Origin: Streptomyces sp. AM 4-1-1
GTDB lineage: Bacteria > Actinomycetota > Actinomycetes > Streptomycetales > Streptomycetaceae
Assembly: GCF_029167625.1 (NCBI RefSeq)
Contig: NZ_CP119145.1
Span: 1,240,001-1,304,000 of the forward strand
Length of the DNA stretch: 64,000 nt
Direction: 5' to 3'
In this document: positions 36,835 to 45,285 of the stretch, one piece after another
How positions within the stretch are numbered: the stretch's first letter is position 1
How the letters are laid out: each line of letters starts with the position of its first letter
Position numbers and translations under genes: made by a program
The notes under the pieces: generated by a model
Databases searched by the model: none
The model's input: the letters and a program-made list of their open reading frames with translations, nothing else
Told to the model about the DNA's origin: nothing

Positions 36835-37716
36835 TCAGGCCCCGGTGGCCCCCCGGCGCCCGCGGTGGCGGCGCAGGGCGGTGAGACCGCCCAGGGCGAG
36901 TACGGCGAGCACACCGGCGCCCACCCCCGCCGTCCGCGTCGTCAGGACTCCGGGAGCGCGGCCGGGCGTGGGGGCGGCCACCGGCGCGTATCCGCCCGCC
37001 TTGCCCGAGCGGGCGTAGTCGGAGCCGGGGAGCTTGTCCCCGTACGCCGCGCGCACTCGGGCGCGGTAGGCCGTGAGGGTGGTGCCGTCGCCGCCGACCG
37101 CCCGCACCGCGTCGTCGTCCAGGGGGAGCACCCGGTCGCCCTTCTGGACGTACCAGGCGTCGATCTGCGGTTCGTGGAAGACCGTGCCGCCCGGGAGCTT
37201 CCGGGCGCCGGCGCTCGCGTACCGGGTCTCGTCGTCGCCCGTGGCGATGTTCACCACCCGCCAGTCGGTGCCCGCCGCGTTCGCCGGGGCGGTCCACAGG
37301 GACGCCTTCCGGCCGTCGGCGGAGACCGCGGTGGTGGCGAGGTAGTCGAGCCGGGCGACGGGTGCGCCGGGTTCCCCCGCGACGAAGGCCGGATCGAGGG
37401 TGCGCACGGGGACGGTGTTGCCCTCGATACGCGGTGCGGCGGCCGCCAGGGAGGCGGCGGACGTCCGGCCGCCCGTCTCCTCCCGGGCGAAGAACCGGGA
37501 GAGCGTGGTCATGGTCGACGCGTCGGTGACCGTCTCCCGGGCGGCGGCCAGGGTGGCCTTGCTGAGGGCGGGGTCCGGCACGGGCCCGGTGTCCGCCGAC
37601 GCCTGTGGTGCGGCGAGGGCGAGCAGTGCGGCGCCGGTGAGCGCGGCGGCCGCGGCGACGCGCGCGGGGGCGCGCCGGGACGTGCGGCCGGTCGCGCGGC
37701 CGTGGGTGGAGGTCAT
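36835..37716 (-). CDS. Secreted, C-terminally membrane-anchored protein of unknown function
   Basis: A 293-residue protein with an N-terminal signal peptide (basic RATGRTSRRAPARV, hydrophobic AAAAALTGAALLALAAP, cleavage near ASA-DTG), an extracellular domain of about 200 residues with WYVQKGDRVLPLD and LTAYRARVRAAYGDKLPGSDYARSGKAGGYAP, and a C-terminal membrane helix (GVGAGVLAVLALGGLTAL) followed by RRHRGRRG. There is no LPXTG sorting motif, so a simple membrane anchor is likely. I do not recognise the central domain. The start at 37716 lies 4 bp after the papain-like protease stop with GGAG upstream, so the two form one operon. A terminator follows. Confidence 0.8.
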   Translation of the reverse strand: MTSTHGRATGRTSRRAPARVAAAAALTGAALLALAAPQASADTGPVPDPALSKATLAAARETVTDASTMTTLSRFFAREETGGRTSAASLAAAAPRIEGNTVPVRTLDPAFVAGEPGAPVARLDYLATTAVSADGRKASLWTAPANAAGTDWRVVNIATGDDETRYASAGARKLPGGTVFHEPQIDAWYVQKGDRVLPLDDDAVRAVGGDGTTLTAYRARVRAAYGDKLPGSDYARSGKAGGYAPVAAPTPGRAPGVLTTRTAGVGAGVLAVLALGGLTALRRHRGRRGATGA

Positions 37717-37720
37717 GGCG

Positions 37721-38392
37721 TCACGCTCCGATCCGGTAGAGGGAGTGGGTCCAGGAGAACTCGTTGTTGTTGACGTACCAGGCGTGCGACGCCCAGTTGT
37801 AGCGGTTGTTGGAGGGCCAGGGATCGCCCCAGTACACCCAGCTGTTGGCGTCGTCGTACCCGTACAGCACATGCATGTGCCCACCGCCCGACGACCACTG
37901 GATGCGGCTCTCCACGGGCCGTCCGGCGGCTATCTCGGCCTGAACGGTCGGGTAGCGCAGCCAGCCGGTGACGTACGAGCCCGGCCGGACACCGGCCCAG
38001 GACAGGCCGGCCTGGACGTTGTCGAGCGCGGCCTGCGAGTTGGGGCACTCGTAGCCCTGGGCCCGGTTGAAGGCGGCGTTGCAGAACTGGTTCTGGGAGT
38101 AGTTCCGGCCGAACCAGGTGGCGATGGTGTTGCCGGAGGCCGCCCAGCACCAGTTGGTCTTCTGCTGGGCCTGCATGGTGATGTCGAGCCGCCGTGCGGC
38201 GGCGAGCGATCCGGCCGGGGCCGGGGCGCCGACGGCGGCGGGCGCGGGGGCGGCGGCGGTGGACCGGCCCGTGGCGACGACGGGCGGAGCGGCGGTCGTG
38301 GCGTTCGCCGACGCGGTCGGCAGGGTGAGCACCACGGCGGCGAGGGTGGCGGCGACCGACAGCCGTCCTGACCGGATTCTGCGGTTGCGCAT
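37721..38392 (-). CDS. Secreted papain-like cysteine peptidase
   Basis: A 223-residue secreted protein with a signal peptide (SGRLSVAATLAAVVLTLPTASA), an Ala/Pro linker to about residue 65 and a papain-like domain. The nucleophile is in QKTNWCWAASGNTIA (C82), the histidine in SSGGGHMHVLYGYD (about H174) and the acid in YWGDPWPS (about D190). This resembles the AvrRpt2-like papain-fold family. Extra cysteines (C104, C116) could form a disulfide. GGGAGGA precedes the ATG. The membrane-anchored protein encoded directly downstream is a candidate substrate, inhibitor or partner. Confidence 0.85.
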   Translation of the reverse strand: MRNRRIRSGRLSVAATLAAVVLTLPTASANATTAAPPVVATGRSTAAAPAPAAVGAPAPAGSLAAARRLDITMQAQQKTNWCWAASGNTIATWFGRNYSQNQFCNAAFNRAQGYECPNSQAALDNVQAGLSWAGVRPGSYVTGWLRYPTVQAEIAAGRPVESRIQWSSGGGHMHVLYGYDDANSWVYWGDPWPSNNRYNWASHAWYVNNNEFSWTHSLYRIGA

Positions 38393-38507
38393 GACGTTCC
38401 TCCCATGAAGTGGGGGTGGTTCGGCGGGAGCGTGTCCGGACGCTGTCGAGGAGCATCAACCGTTGTCAGGAGCTGGTCAACGCGCTTCAATGCGGGATGA
38501 CACGCCG

Positions 38508-38607
38508 GTGTGAACGGCACGGCTGAAGTGTGAACAGGCGTCCCCGGCCCACCTGCGTTCAGCACCCCTTCGACGCGGCTTCCCACACCCGCTTCGTGAA
38601 CGTTCAC
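38508..38607. promoter_or_regulatory. GTGAAC repeats and GTGAACGTTCAC palindrome
   Basis: GTGTGAAC occurs at 38508-38515 and 38528-38535, exactly 20 bp apart, and the perfect 12-bp palindrome GTGAACGTTCAC lies at 38596-38607, directly before the GGAGG of the XRE-like gene. The pattern suggests operator sites in this divergent promoter region. Confidence 0.5.
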
Positions 38608-38618
38608 CGGAGGTCCCC

Positions 38619-39545
38619 ATGCGGCAGATCGAGGCCGAACTGGCACAGGTCCTGCGTACCGGCCCGTTCCATCTGGCGCTACGCACCGCTCTCTCGGCGC
38701 GCGGCCTGCCGCTCCAGCGCGTACGGCACCACCTCGCGCACCGTGGTGTGAAGGTCGGCGTGACGAGCCTGAGCTACTGGCAGCGGGGGGCCAGGCGTCC
38801 GCGCCGCGCCGAGTCGCTGCGGGCCGTCCGGGCGTTGGAGGAGGTGCTCGAACTGCCGGAGGAGTCGCTGCTGCGGCTGCTGGAACCGGCGGGGGCGCGC
38901 ACGGACGCGGACCGGCCGGTGGCCCGTTCGTACCGTTCCCTGATGGACACGTCCGGCTCGGTGGAGCGGCTGCTCGCCCTGCTGGAGTCGCCGCCCGACG
39001 GTGGACTGCACACGGTGACGCACCAGGAGCGGGTACGGATCGGTCCAGGCCGCAGGATGACCGCGCGGGACTCGCAGCACGCGGTGCGCGCGCACCGTGA
39101 CGGCGTGGACCGCTATCTCGCGGTGTACCTCGGTGACCCGGGATGCGATCCGGCCGGTGTGCGGGTGCGGGCCCGGGAGAACTGCCGGGCGGGCCGGGTC
39201 CGCTGGGACGCGGCGACGGGGGTGCTGGTCGCGGAGCTGCTGTTCGACACCCGGTTGCGGGCCGGTGAGACGTACTTCTTCGGGTACGGCTTCGACGACG
39301 GTACGGGCGGGCCGTGCGGCGAGTACATGCGCGGCTTCACCTTCGCCGGCGGGCAGTACGTCCTTCAGGTGGGCTTCGACGAGGACGCGCTGCCCGTGCG
39401 GTGCCGGCGCTTCGCGCAGGTCTCGGCGGGGGCGCCGCGTGCGGCCCGGACGGATCTGACCCTCACCGGCAGGCACCGGACCGTGCATCTGGTGGAGCAG
39501 GCGGTACGGCCCGGTCTGGTCGGCATCGACTGGGACTGGGAGTGA
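38619..39545 (+). CDS. XRE-like transcriptional regulator
   Basis: A 308-residue protein with an N-terminal helix-turn-helix of XRE type (LALRTALSARGLPLQRVRHHLAHRGVKVGVTSLSYWQRGARRPRRAESLRAVRALEEVLELPEESLLRLL) and a beta-rich C-terminal half (VRVRARENCRAGRVRWDAATGVLVAELLFDTRLRAGETYFFGYGF). The C-terminal domain is common to a Streptomyces family of unknown ligand. GGAGG stands 5 nt before the ATG. It is divergent from the secreted protease operon, which is a plausible target. Confidence 0.8.
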   Translation: MRQIEAELAQVLRTGPFHLALRTALSARGLPLQRVRHHLAHRGVKVGVTSLSYWQRGARRPRRAESLRAVRALEEVLELPEESLLRLLEPAGARTDADRPVARSYRSLMDTSGSVERLLALLESPPDGGLHTVTHQERVRIGPGRRMTARDSQHAVRAHRDGVDRYLAVYLGDPGCDPAGVRVRARENCRAGRVRWDAATGVLVAELLFDTRLRAGETYFFGYGFDDGTGGPCGEYMRGFTFAGGQYVLQVGFDEDALPVRCRRFAQVSAGAPRAARTDLTLTGRHRTVHLVEQAVRPGLVGIDWDWE

Positions 39546-39575
39546 CGCGGTCCACGCGGTCCCGTACCGGATTCG

Positions 39576-40004
39576 TCAGGCGTCGGGGCCCGCGACGAGC
39601 TTTCCGGCCTCGACCCTGACGGGGACCGGGGACAGCGGCACGGTCGCCGGGCCCTGCACGACCTGCCCCGTCGTCACGTCGAAGCGGCTGCCGTGGCAGG
39701 GGCAGTGGCCCTCGTTGCTCTCGACCTTGTCCAGCAGACAGCCCGCGTGGGTGCACTGCGCGCTGAACGCCTTGTACTGGCCCTCGGCCGGGCAGGTGAC
39801 GACGAGCCGCTTGTCGCGGTAGAGCCTGGAGCCGCCGACGGGCACCTCGCTCGGGGCGCCGAGTTCGACGGGGGCGGTGGGTGTCGGCGTCTGCGCGTGA
39901 CCGAGCTTGGACTCGGTCGAGCAGGCGGCCACACCGAGTCCGGCGGCGCCCGCGAGCGCGGCGCCCTTCAGCACGGTACGGCGGGCGGCGGACTGGCCGG
40001 ACAT
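39576..40004 (-). CDS. Rieske [2Fe-2S] protein, Tat-exported lipoprotein
   Basis: A 142-residue protein with a twin-arginine signal (RRTVLKGAALAGAAGLGVAAC) whose cysteine C28 forms a lipobox, a Pro/Thr linker, and a Rieske domain with CTHAGC (C84, H86) and CPCHGSRF (C101, H104). Such proteins act as exported electron carriers anchored to the outer membrane leaflet. No bc1 or oxygenase partner is nearby. The frame is open upstream to 40364, but that segment is only the translation of tandem repeats; ATG 40004 gives a proper signal. Confidence 0.92.
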   Translation of the reverse strand: MSGQSAARRTVLKGAALAGAAGLGVAACSTESKLGHAQTPTPTAPVELGAPSEVPVGGSRLYRDKRLVVTCPAEGQYKAFSAQCTHAGCLLDKVESNEGHCPCHGSRFDVTTGQVVQGPATVPLSPVPVRVEAGKLVAGPDA

Positions 40005-40208
40005 GCGGTCTCCACTGGTCGGAGGGGCGGGGGTGGGGGGGTCAGGGACGCGCGCCAGGGGTACCGGAGGCATCGGTGACGGAACCGACGATACCGGCGG
40101 AGACCGGAACGCCCTCGGCCGGGCCGCTCGCCGCTGAGGCGTCCCACGACCAGGTGATACGGGGCGGGGTGACCGGGGCGGGACGACCGGCGCAGGACGG
40201 CCGGAACG

Positions 40209-40273
40209 GCACGACCGGCAGGCACGACCGGCAGGCACGACCGGCAGGCACGACCGGCAGGCACGACCGGCAG
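40209..40273. repeat. Five perfect 13-bp tandem repeats
   Basis: GCACGACCGGCAG is repeated five times without mismatch, ending inside the first bases of the adjacent hairpin. Confidence 0.95.
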
Positions 40274-40300
40274 GCCGGCCCAGCCATCGCTGGGCCGGCC
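40273..40300 (-). terminator. Terminator downstream of uvrA
   Basis: Perfect 12-bp stem (40273-40284 / 40289-40300) with a 4-nt loop, about 138 bp after the uvrA stop. Confidence 0.75.
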
Positions 40301-40437
40301 GTACCGGTTCCGGCGCCCGACCGATATCCGGCGCCCGGCACCGGGCGGGAGCGGGCGGTCGCACACGCCCCGCCCGGTGGCCGCTGGGGGAATCGCGGTT
40401 CCGGCTGCGGCCACCCGGGCATCGCAGTACCCCGGGG

Positions 40438-43400
40438 TCAGCCCTTTCGCGTACGGGCCGCCTTCTTCGCCGCGGGCTTCTTGGCAGCCGCCTTGGCCCC
40501 GCTCACGGCCTTCGTCGTGCCCGCCGCCGACTTGGCCGAACCGGTCGCCCTGGCCGTCGCGGTGCGGGTGGCCGGCGCCTCGCTCGCGGCGACCGCCCTC
40601 TTCGTGGCCGCCGGCTTCGTGGCCGTCTTCCGGGCGGTCGTCTTCCGCACCGGCTTGCGCCCTGCCGGTACCGCCGCCTCGTTGATCCGGTCCGCGCCCA
40701 GGATGTCCTGGAGGAACTTGCCGGTGTGACTGGCCGGGACCGCGGCGATCTGCTCCGGAGTGCCCTCGGCGACGACGAGACCACCGCCGTTGCCCCCTTC
40801 GGGGCCCATGTCGACGACCCAGTCGGCGGTCTTGACGACATCGAGGTTGTGCTCGATGACGACCACCGTGTTGCCCTTGTCGACCAGCCCGGAGAGCACC
40901 TGGATGAGCTTGCTGATGTCCTCGAAGTGCAGCCCGGTCGTCGGCTCGTCCAGGACGTAGACCGTGCGGCCGGTGGAACGCTTCTGGAGTTCGCTGGCCA
41001 GCTTCACCCGCTGAGCCTCACCGCCCGAGAGCGTCGGCGCGGACTGCCCGAGCCTCACGTACCCGAGACCGACCTCGTTGAGCGTCTTCAGGTGCCGGGC
41101 GATGGTCGGGACCGCGTCGAAGAAGTCCAGGGCCTCCTCGATCGGCATGTCCAGCACCTCGGCGATGGACTTGCCCTTGTAGTGGACCTCCAGCGTCTCC
41201 CGGTTGTAGCGCGCTCCGTGGCAGACCTCGCACGGGACGTAGACGTCCGGCAGGAAGTTCATCTCGATCTTGATCGTGCCGTCGCCCGAGCAGTTCTCGC
41301 AGCGCCCGCCCTTGACGTTGAAGGAGAAGCGGCCCGGCAGATAGCCGCGGACCTTCGCCTCCATCGTCTCCGCGAAGAGCCTGCGCACATGGTCGAAGAC
41401 GCCCGTGTACGTCGCCGGGTTGGACCGGGGCGTACGCCCGATGGGCGACTGGTCCACGTGCACGACCTTGTCGACCAGGTCGTCGCCGTCGACCCGGGTG
41501 TGCCGGCCGGGCACCGACTTGGCGCCGTTCAGCTCACGCGCCAGGTGGGTGTAGAGGATGTCGTTGACCAGGGTGGACTTCCCGGACCCTGAGACACCGG
41601 TCACCGCCGTGAGCACCCCGAGCGGGAAGGAGACGTCGATGTCCTGGAGGTTGTTCTCCCGGGCGCCGTGCACCGTGAGCCGGCGGGCCGGGTCGACCGG
41701 GCGCCGGACGTCGGGCAGCGGGATCGCCCGCTTGCCCGCCAGATACTGGCCGGTGATCGACTCCTTGTTGGTCAGCAGGTCCTCCAGCGAACCGGAGTGG
41801 ACGACCTTGCCGCCGTGCTCACCGGCTCCGGGGCCGATGTCGACGACCCAGTCGGCCACCTTGATCGTGTCCTCGTCGTGCTCGACGACGATGAGCGTGT
41901 TGCCCATGTCCCGGAGCCGGACCAGGGTCTCGATCAGCCGGTGGTTGTCGCGCTGGTGGAGACCGATCGACGGCTCGTCCAGGACGTAGAGCACCCCGAC
42001 CAGGCCGGAACCGATCTGGGTGGCCAGCCGGATGCGCTGGGCCTCGCCGCCGGACAGTGTGCCCGCCGCGCGGTTCAGCGAGAGGTAGTCGAGGCCGACG
42101 TCGACGAGGAACCGCAGCCGCTCGTTGACCTCCTTGAGCACGCGCTCGGCGATCTTCTTGTCGCGGGCGTTCAGCTTCAGCCGGCCGAGGAACTCGGCGC
42201 ACTCGCTGATCGACATCGCGGAGACCTGGGCGATGGACCTGTCCATGACCGTCACCGCGAGGACGATCGGCTTCAGCCGCGTCCCCTCACAGGTCGGGCA
42301 CGGGACCTCGCGCATGTAGCCCTCGAAGCGCTCCCTGCTGGAATCGCTCTCGGCCTCGGAGTGCCGCCGCTTGACGAACTGCACCGCACCCTCGAAGGCG
42401 GGGGTGGTGTAGGCGCGTTCCCTGCCGTACCTGTTGCGGTAGCGCACCTCGGTCTGGATCTTGTGGCCGTACAGCAGTGCCTTCTTGGCGCGCTGCGGCA
42501 GCCCGGCCCACGGAATGTCCGTACGGAACCCGAGGGCGTCGGCGAGCGCGCCGATCAGCCGTCCGAAGTACTCCCGGGTGTGACCGTGCGACCAGGGGTG
42601 GATCGCGCCCTCGTCGAGGGACTTCTCCTCGTCGGGGACGACCAGTTCCGCGTCCACCTCCATGCGCGTACCGATACCCGTGCAGTCGGGGCAGGCGCCG
42701 AAGGGTGAGTTGAAGGAGAAGGAGCGGGGCTCCATCTCCTCGAAGGACAGGTCGTCGTACGGGCAGTAGAGGTGCTCGGAGTACATCCGCTCACGCTCGG
42801 GGTCGTCCTCGGGGAGGTCGACGAAGTCCAGCACGACCATGCCGCCGGAGAGCCCGAGCGCGGTCTCGACCGAGTCGGTCAGCCGGCGCTTGGCGCTGTC
42901 CTTCACCGTGAGGCGGTCGATGACCACCTCGATGGTGTGCTTCTCCTGCTTCTTCAGCGTGGGCGGCTCGGAGAGCTGGATGGTCACGCCGTCCACCCGC
43001 GCCCGGCTGTAGCCCTTGGTCTGGAGGTCGGCGAAGAGGTCGACGAACTCGCCCTTGCGTTCACGCACCAGCGGGGACAGCACCTGGAAGCGGCTGCCCT
43101 CGGGAAGCCCGAGCACCTTGTCGACGATGGCCTGCGGCGACTGGCGGCTGATGGGCCTGCCGCACTCGGGGCAGTGGGGCTTGCCGATCCGCGCGAAGAG
43201 CAGCCGGAGGTAGTCGTAGACCTCCGTGATCGTGCCGACCGTCGAGCGCGGGTTGCGCGAGGTCGACTTCTGGTCGATGGAGACGGCGGGCGAGAGGCCT
43301 TCGATGAAGTCGACGTCCGGCTTGTCCATCTGGCCGAGGAACTGCCGGGCGTACGAGGAGAGCGATTCCACGTACCGCCGCTGGCCCTCGGCGAAGATCG

Positions 43401-43533
43401 TGTCGAACGCGAGCGACGACTTGCCCGACCCGGAGAGCCCGGTGAAGACGATGAGGGAGTCGCGGGGGAGGTCGAGCGAGACGTTCTTGAGGTTGTGCTC
43501 ACGAGCGCCACGGACGATGAGACGGTCGGTCAC
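40438..43533 (-). CDS. uvrA: Excinuclease ABC subunit A, with a basic C-terminal tail
   Basis: UvrA recognises DNA damage as a dimer and loads UvrB. Two ABC modules are present: Walker [13 protein letters not shown] and [13 protein letters not shown], signatures [15 protein letters not shown] and [15 protein letters not shown], and zinc fingers at CPECGRP, CPDCTG, CPTCEG and CENCSG. GTG 43533 gives the usual start ([18 protein letters not shown]). The protein is 1031 residues, about 75 longer than typical, because of a Lys/Ala/Thr-rich tail ([37 protein letters not shown]) resembling histone H1-like tails. I see no damage-type promoter like those of uvrB and uvrC. Confidence 0.96.
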   Translation of the reverse strand: MTDRLIVRGAREHNLKNVSLDLPRDSLIVFTGLSGSGKSSLAFDTIFAEGQRRYVESLSSYARQFLGQMDKPDVDFIEGLSPAVSIDQKSTSRNPRSTVGTITEVYDYLRLLFARIGKPHCPECGRPISRQSPQAIVDKVLGLPEGSRFQVLSPLVRERKGEFVDLFADLQTKGYSRARVDGVTIQLSEPPTLKKQEKHTIEVVIDRLTVKDSAKRRLTDSVETALGLSGGMVVLDFVDLPEDDPERERMYSEHLYCPYDDLSFEEMEPRSFSFNSPFGACPDCTGIGTRMEVDAELVVPDEEKSLDEGAIHPWSHGHTREYFGRLIGALADALGFRTDIPWAGLPQRAKKALLYGHKIQTEVRYRNRYGRERAYTTPAFEGAVQFVKRRHSEAESDSSRERFEGYMREVPCPTCEGTRLKPIVLAVTVMDRSIAQVSAMSISECAEFLGRLKLNARDKKIAERVLKEVNERLRFLVDVGLDYLSLNRAAGTLSGGEAQRIRLATQIGSGLVGVLYVLDEPSIGLHQRDNHRLIETLVRLRDMGNTLIVVEHDEDTIKVADWVVDIGPGAGEHGGKVVHSGSLEDLLTNKESITGQYLAGKRAIPLPDVRRPVDPARRLTVHGARENNLQDIDVSFPLGVLTAVTGVSGSGKSTLVNDILYTHLARELNGAKSVPGRHTRVDGDDLVDKVVHVDQSPIGRTPRSNPATYTGVFDHVRRLFAETMEAKVRGYLPGRFSFNVKGGRCENCSGDGTIKIEMNFLPDVYVPCEVCHGARYNRETLEVHYKGKSIAEVLDMPIEEALDFFDAVPTIARHLKTLNEVGLGYVRLGQSAPTLSGGEAQRVKLASELQKRSTGRTVYVLDEPTTGLHFEDISKLIQVLSGLVDKGNTVVVIEHNLDVVKTADWVVDMGPEGGNGGGLVVAEGTPEQIAAVPASHTGKFLQDILGADRINEAAVPAGRKPVRKTTARKTATKPAATKRAVAASEAPATRTATARATGSAKSAAGTTKAVSGAKAAAKKPAAKKAARTRKG

Positions 43534-43872
43534 GCCGGTCCGCACCTTTCTGAAGAGAAATGGGGGAACTGAGCCCCTGGCCCAGGGTATGGGGGGCGCC
43601 ACAGCGGAGAACGAGGCTTTCGACTCCGAGCGTATAGCACGCGCATTCGATTTATGGTCGTCGTCCGGCTCCTTCACCCGAATGAGTGGCCGAGCTCAGG
43701 GCTGTCCCGCGATCCGTGGTGGGCGTGCGACGACAGCTACGGCACCTCGCGGCGTTGTCGGAACGTCCCCGTACACCCAGTACGCGGACGCCCCTCCGCC
43801 TTGCGACGCACCGCATCCGACGTCGCACGCTGATCCACCACGGATCGCGGGACAGCCCTTAGGCTCGGCCCC
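43534..43872. other. 339-bp region holding the uvrA promoter and a 183-bp palindrome
   Basis: The left part carries the uvrA leader and promoter (CTATAC near 43670 on the minus strand is a possible -10). The right part is occupied entirely by the palindromic element described separately. Confidence 0.6.
43688..43870. mobile_element. MITE-like 183-bp palindromic element
   Basis: Outer arms are near-perfect inverted repeats: AGGGCTGTCCCGCGATCCGT (43698-43717, continuing GGTGG) against its complement ending at 43860, extended outward to GGCCGAGC / GCTCGGCC and inward to GCGTGCGACG / CGTCGCACGC. The centre is a small hairpin (GTAC-ACCCA-GTAC). There is no ORF. I recall the same termini in many Streptomyces genomes, which suggests a dispersed, non-autonomous element. 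Confidence 0.65.
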
Positions 43873-44565
43873 ATGATTGAGCATGTGCACGACCTGGACG
43901 CCGTACGTGAAGCGACCGCGCGGCTGCTGGCAGCGACGGCGGAACTCGATGACGTCACAGTCGCCGAACCGTCGCGACTGCCGGGCTGGAGCCGGGGGCA
44001 TGTCCTCGCGCACCTTTCGCGTAACGCCGAAGCGCTCGTAAATGTTCTCCGGGGCCGGCCGATGTACGCGAGCAGCGAAACGCGCGACTCCGACATCGCT
44101 CGCGACGCGCCCCGGCCGCTCGCCGATCAGCTCGCGGACCTGCGCGCGACCGCGGCGCTCTTCGAGGATGCGGCCGCCGTGCCCGCCGACTGGTCACGTA
44201 CCGTCACGCTGCGCAACGGTGTGACCGACTCCGCCTCGCGGGTGCCGTTCCGCCGCCGGGTCGAGGTCGAACTGCACCACGTCGACCTCGGCGTCGGCTA
44301 CGGGCTGGAGGACCTGCCGGACGAGTTCACGGCCCGCGAGATCGACTTCCTCACGGAGCGGTTCGCGGGGCACCCGGACGTGGTGTCCACGGAGGTGACC
44401 ACCGACGACGGCCGGCGCTGGACCACGGGGGGTGGCGCGGAGGGCTCCCCCGTCGTCGTCCGGGGCACGGCCCCCGATCTGCTGGGGTGGCTGTGCGGGC
44501 GCCGCGACGGCTCGGCCCTGGACGTGGCCGACGGCAGCCCCCTCCCCGCACTGCCCCCGCTATAG
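43873..44565 (+). CDS. Maleylpyruvate isomerase family, mycothiol-dependent enzyme
   Basis: A 230-residue protein of the DinB-like mycothiol-dependent family. Metal-ligand histidines are visible in [14 protein letters not shown] and [12 protein letters not shown], and the C-terminal domain ends in [19 protein letters not shown]. Members isomerise maleylpyruvate or act as mycothiol transferases; the substrate is not evident. There is no Shine-Dalgarno sequence. TAGGCT (43860-43865) lies 7 nt before the ATG, so the transcript is probably leaderless, and this -10 is at the edge of the palindromic element. It is followed after 10 bp by the hydrolase gene. Confidence 0.85.
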   Translation: MIEHVHDLDAVREATARLLAATAELDDVTVAEPSRLPGWSRGHVLAHLSRNAEALVNVLRGRPMYASSETRDSDIARDAPRPLADQLADLRATAALFEDAAAVPADWSRTVTLRNGVTDSASRVPFRRRVEVELHHVDLGVGYGLEDLPDEFTAREIDFLTERFAGHPDVVSTEVTTDDGRRWTTGGGAEGSPVVVRGTAPDLLGWLCGRRDGSALDVADGSPLPALPPL

Positions 44566-44575
44566 GCTGAGGCGC

Positions 44576-45232
44576 ATGACGTACAGCGGAGCGGTCGAGG
44601 TCGGCGGACCTGCGGACGTACACGAACTGACCGATCTGATGATCTCCAAGGTCGCCGTCGGTCCGATGAACAACAACGCGTATCTGCTGCGCTGCCGGGC
44701 CACCGGGGAACAGCTGCTGATCGACGCGGCGAACGAGGCCGGAACGCTGCTGCGGCTGATCGGTGACGACGGCATCGCGTCCGTCGTCACCACGCACCGG
44801 CACGGTGACCACTGGCAGGCGCTGGCCGAGGTGGTGGCGGCCACCGGGGCACGCACCTACGCGGGACGTCACGACGCCGAGGCCGTCCCCGTCCCGACCG
44901 ATGTGCTCGTGGAGGACGGCGACACCATCGGAGTGGGCGAGGTCTCGCTGACCGCGCGCCATCTGGTCGGGCACACTCCGGGCTCGATCGCACTGGTCTA
45001 CGACGACCCGCACGGCGCCCCCCACGTGTTCACCGGGGACTGCCTCTTCCCCGGCGGGGTCGGCAACACGAACAAGGTCCCCGAGGCGTTCGCGAGCCTG
45101 CTCCACGATGTGGAGACGAAGCTCTTCGACCGGCTGCCCGACGAGACGTGGGTCTACCCCGGCCACGGTCATGACACCACGCTCGGCGACGAGCGGCCCC
45201 ATCTGCCGGAGTGGCGCGCCCGGGGCTGGTGA
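44576..45232 (+). CDS. Metallo-beta-lactamase-fold hydrolase
   Basis: A 218-residue MBL-fold protein with the zinc motif THRHGDHW (HxHxDH), a later histidine in ARHLVGHTPGS, aspartate in FTGDCLFPGG and histidine in YPGHGHDT. The layout is that of glyoxalase II/persulfide dioxygenase-like hydrolases. TATAGGCT lies 7 nt before the ATG, indicating a leaderless start. It is tightly linked to the mycothiol-type enzyme, so a thiol-conjugate substrate is plausible but inferred. Confidence 0.9.
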   Translation: MTYSGAVEVGGPADVHELTDLMISKVAVGPMNNNAYLLRCRATGEQLLIDAANEAGTLLRLIGDDGIASVVTTHRHGDHWQALAEVVAATGARTYAGRHDAEAVPVPTDVLVEDGDTIGVGEVSLTARHLVGHTPGSIALVYDDPHGAPHVFTGDCLFPGGVGNTNKVPEAFASLLHDVETKLFDRLPDETWVYPGHGHDTTLGDERPHLPEWRARGW

Positions 45233-45285
45233 ACGGCGGACGGACGCCGGAAGACGGGAGACGGCTCAGCCCCGGGACGCGGCAC

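Larger units (their letters stand above)
40005..40437. other. 433-bp intergenic region between uvrA and the Rieske gene
   Basis: Both flanking genes read on the minus strand. The gap holds a perfect 13-bp tandem array (40209-40273) running straight into a hairpin (40273-40300). Open frames across it translate the repeat and are not credible genes. Confidence 0.7.

Noticed and set aside
40209..40273. CRISPR-like array
   Set aside because: Units are 13 bp and contiguous, with no spacers and no cas genes.
39968..40414. Minus-strand frame with repeated PVVPAGRACRSC
   Set aside because: It is just the translation of the 13-bp tandem repeat, with no ribosome binding site.
43534..43690. LexA box upstream of uvrA
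   Set aside because: Only a TCGAA half-site is present (minus strand near 43660); the GTTCGA half is absent, and the PafBC motif is not found either.
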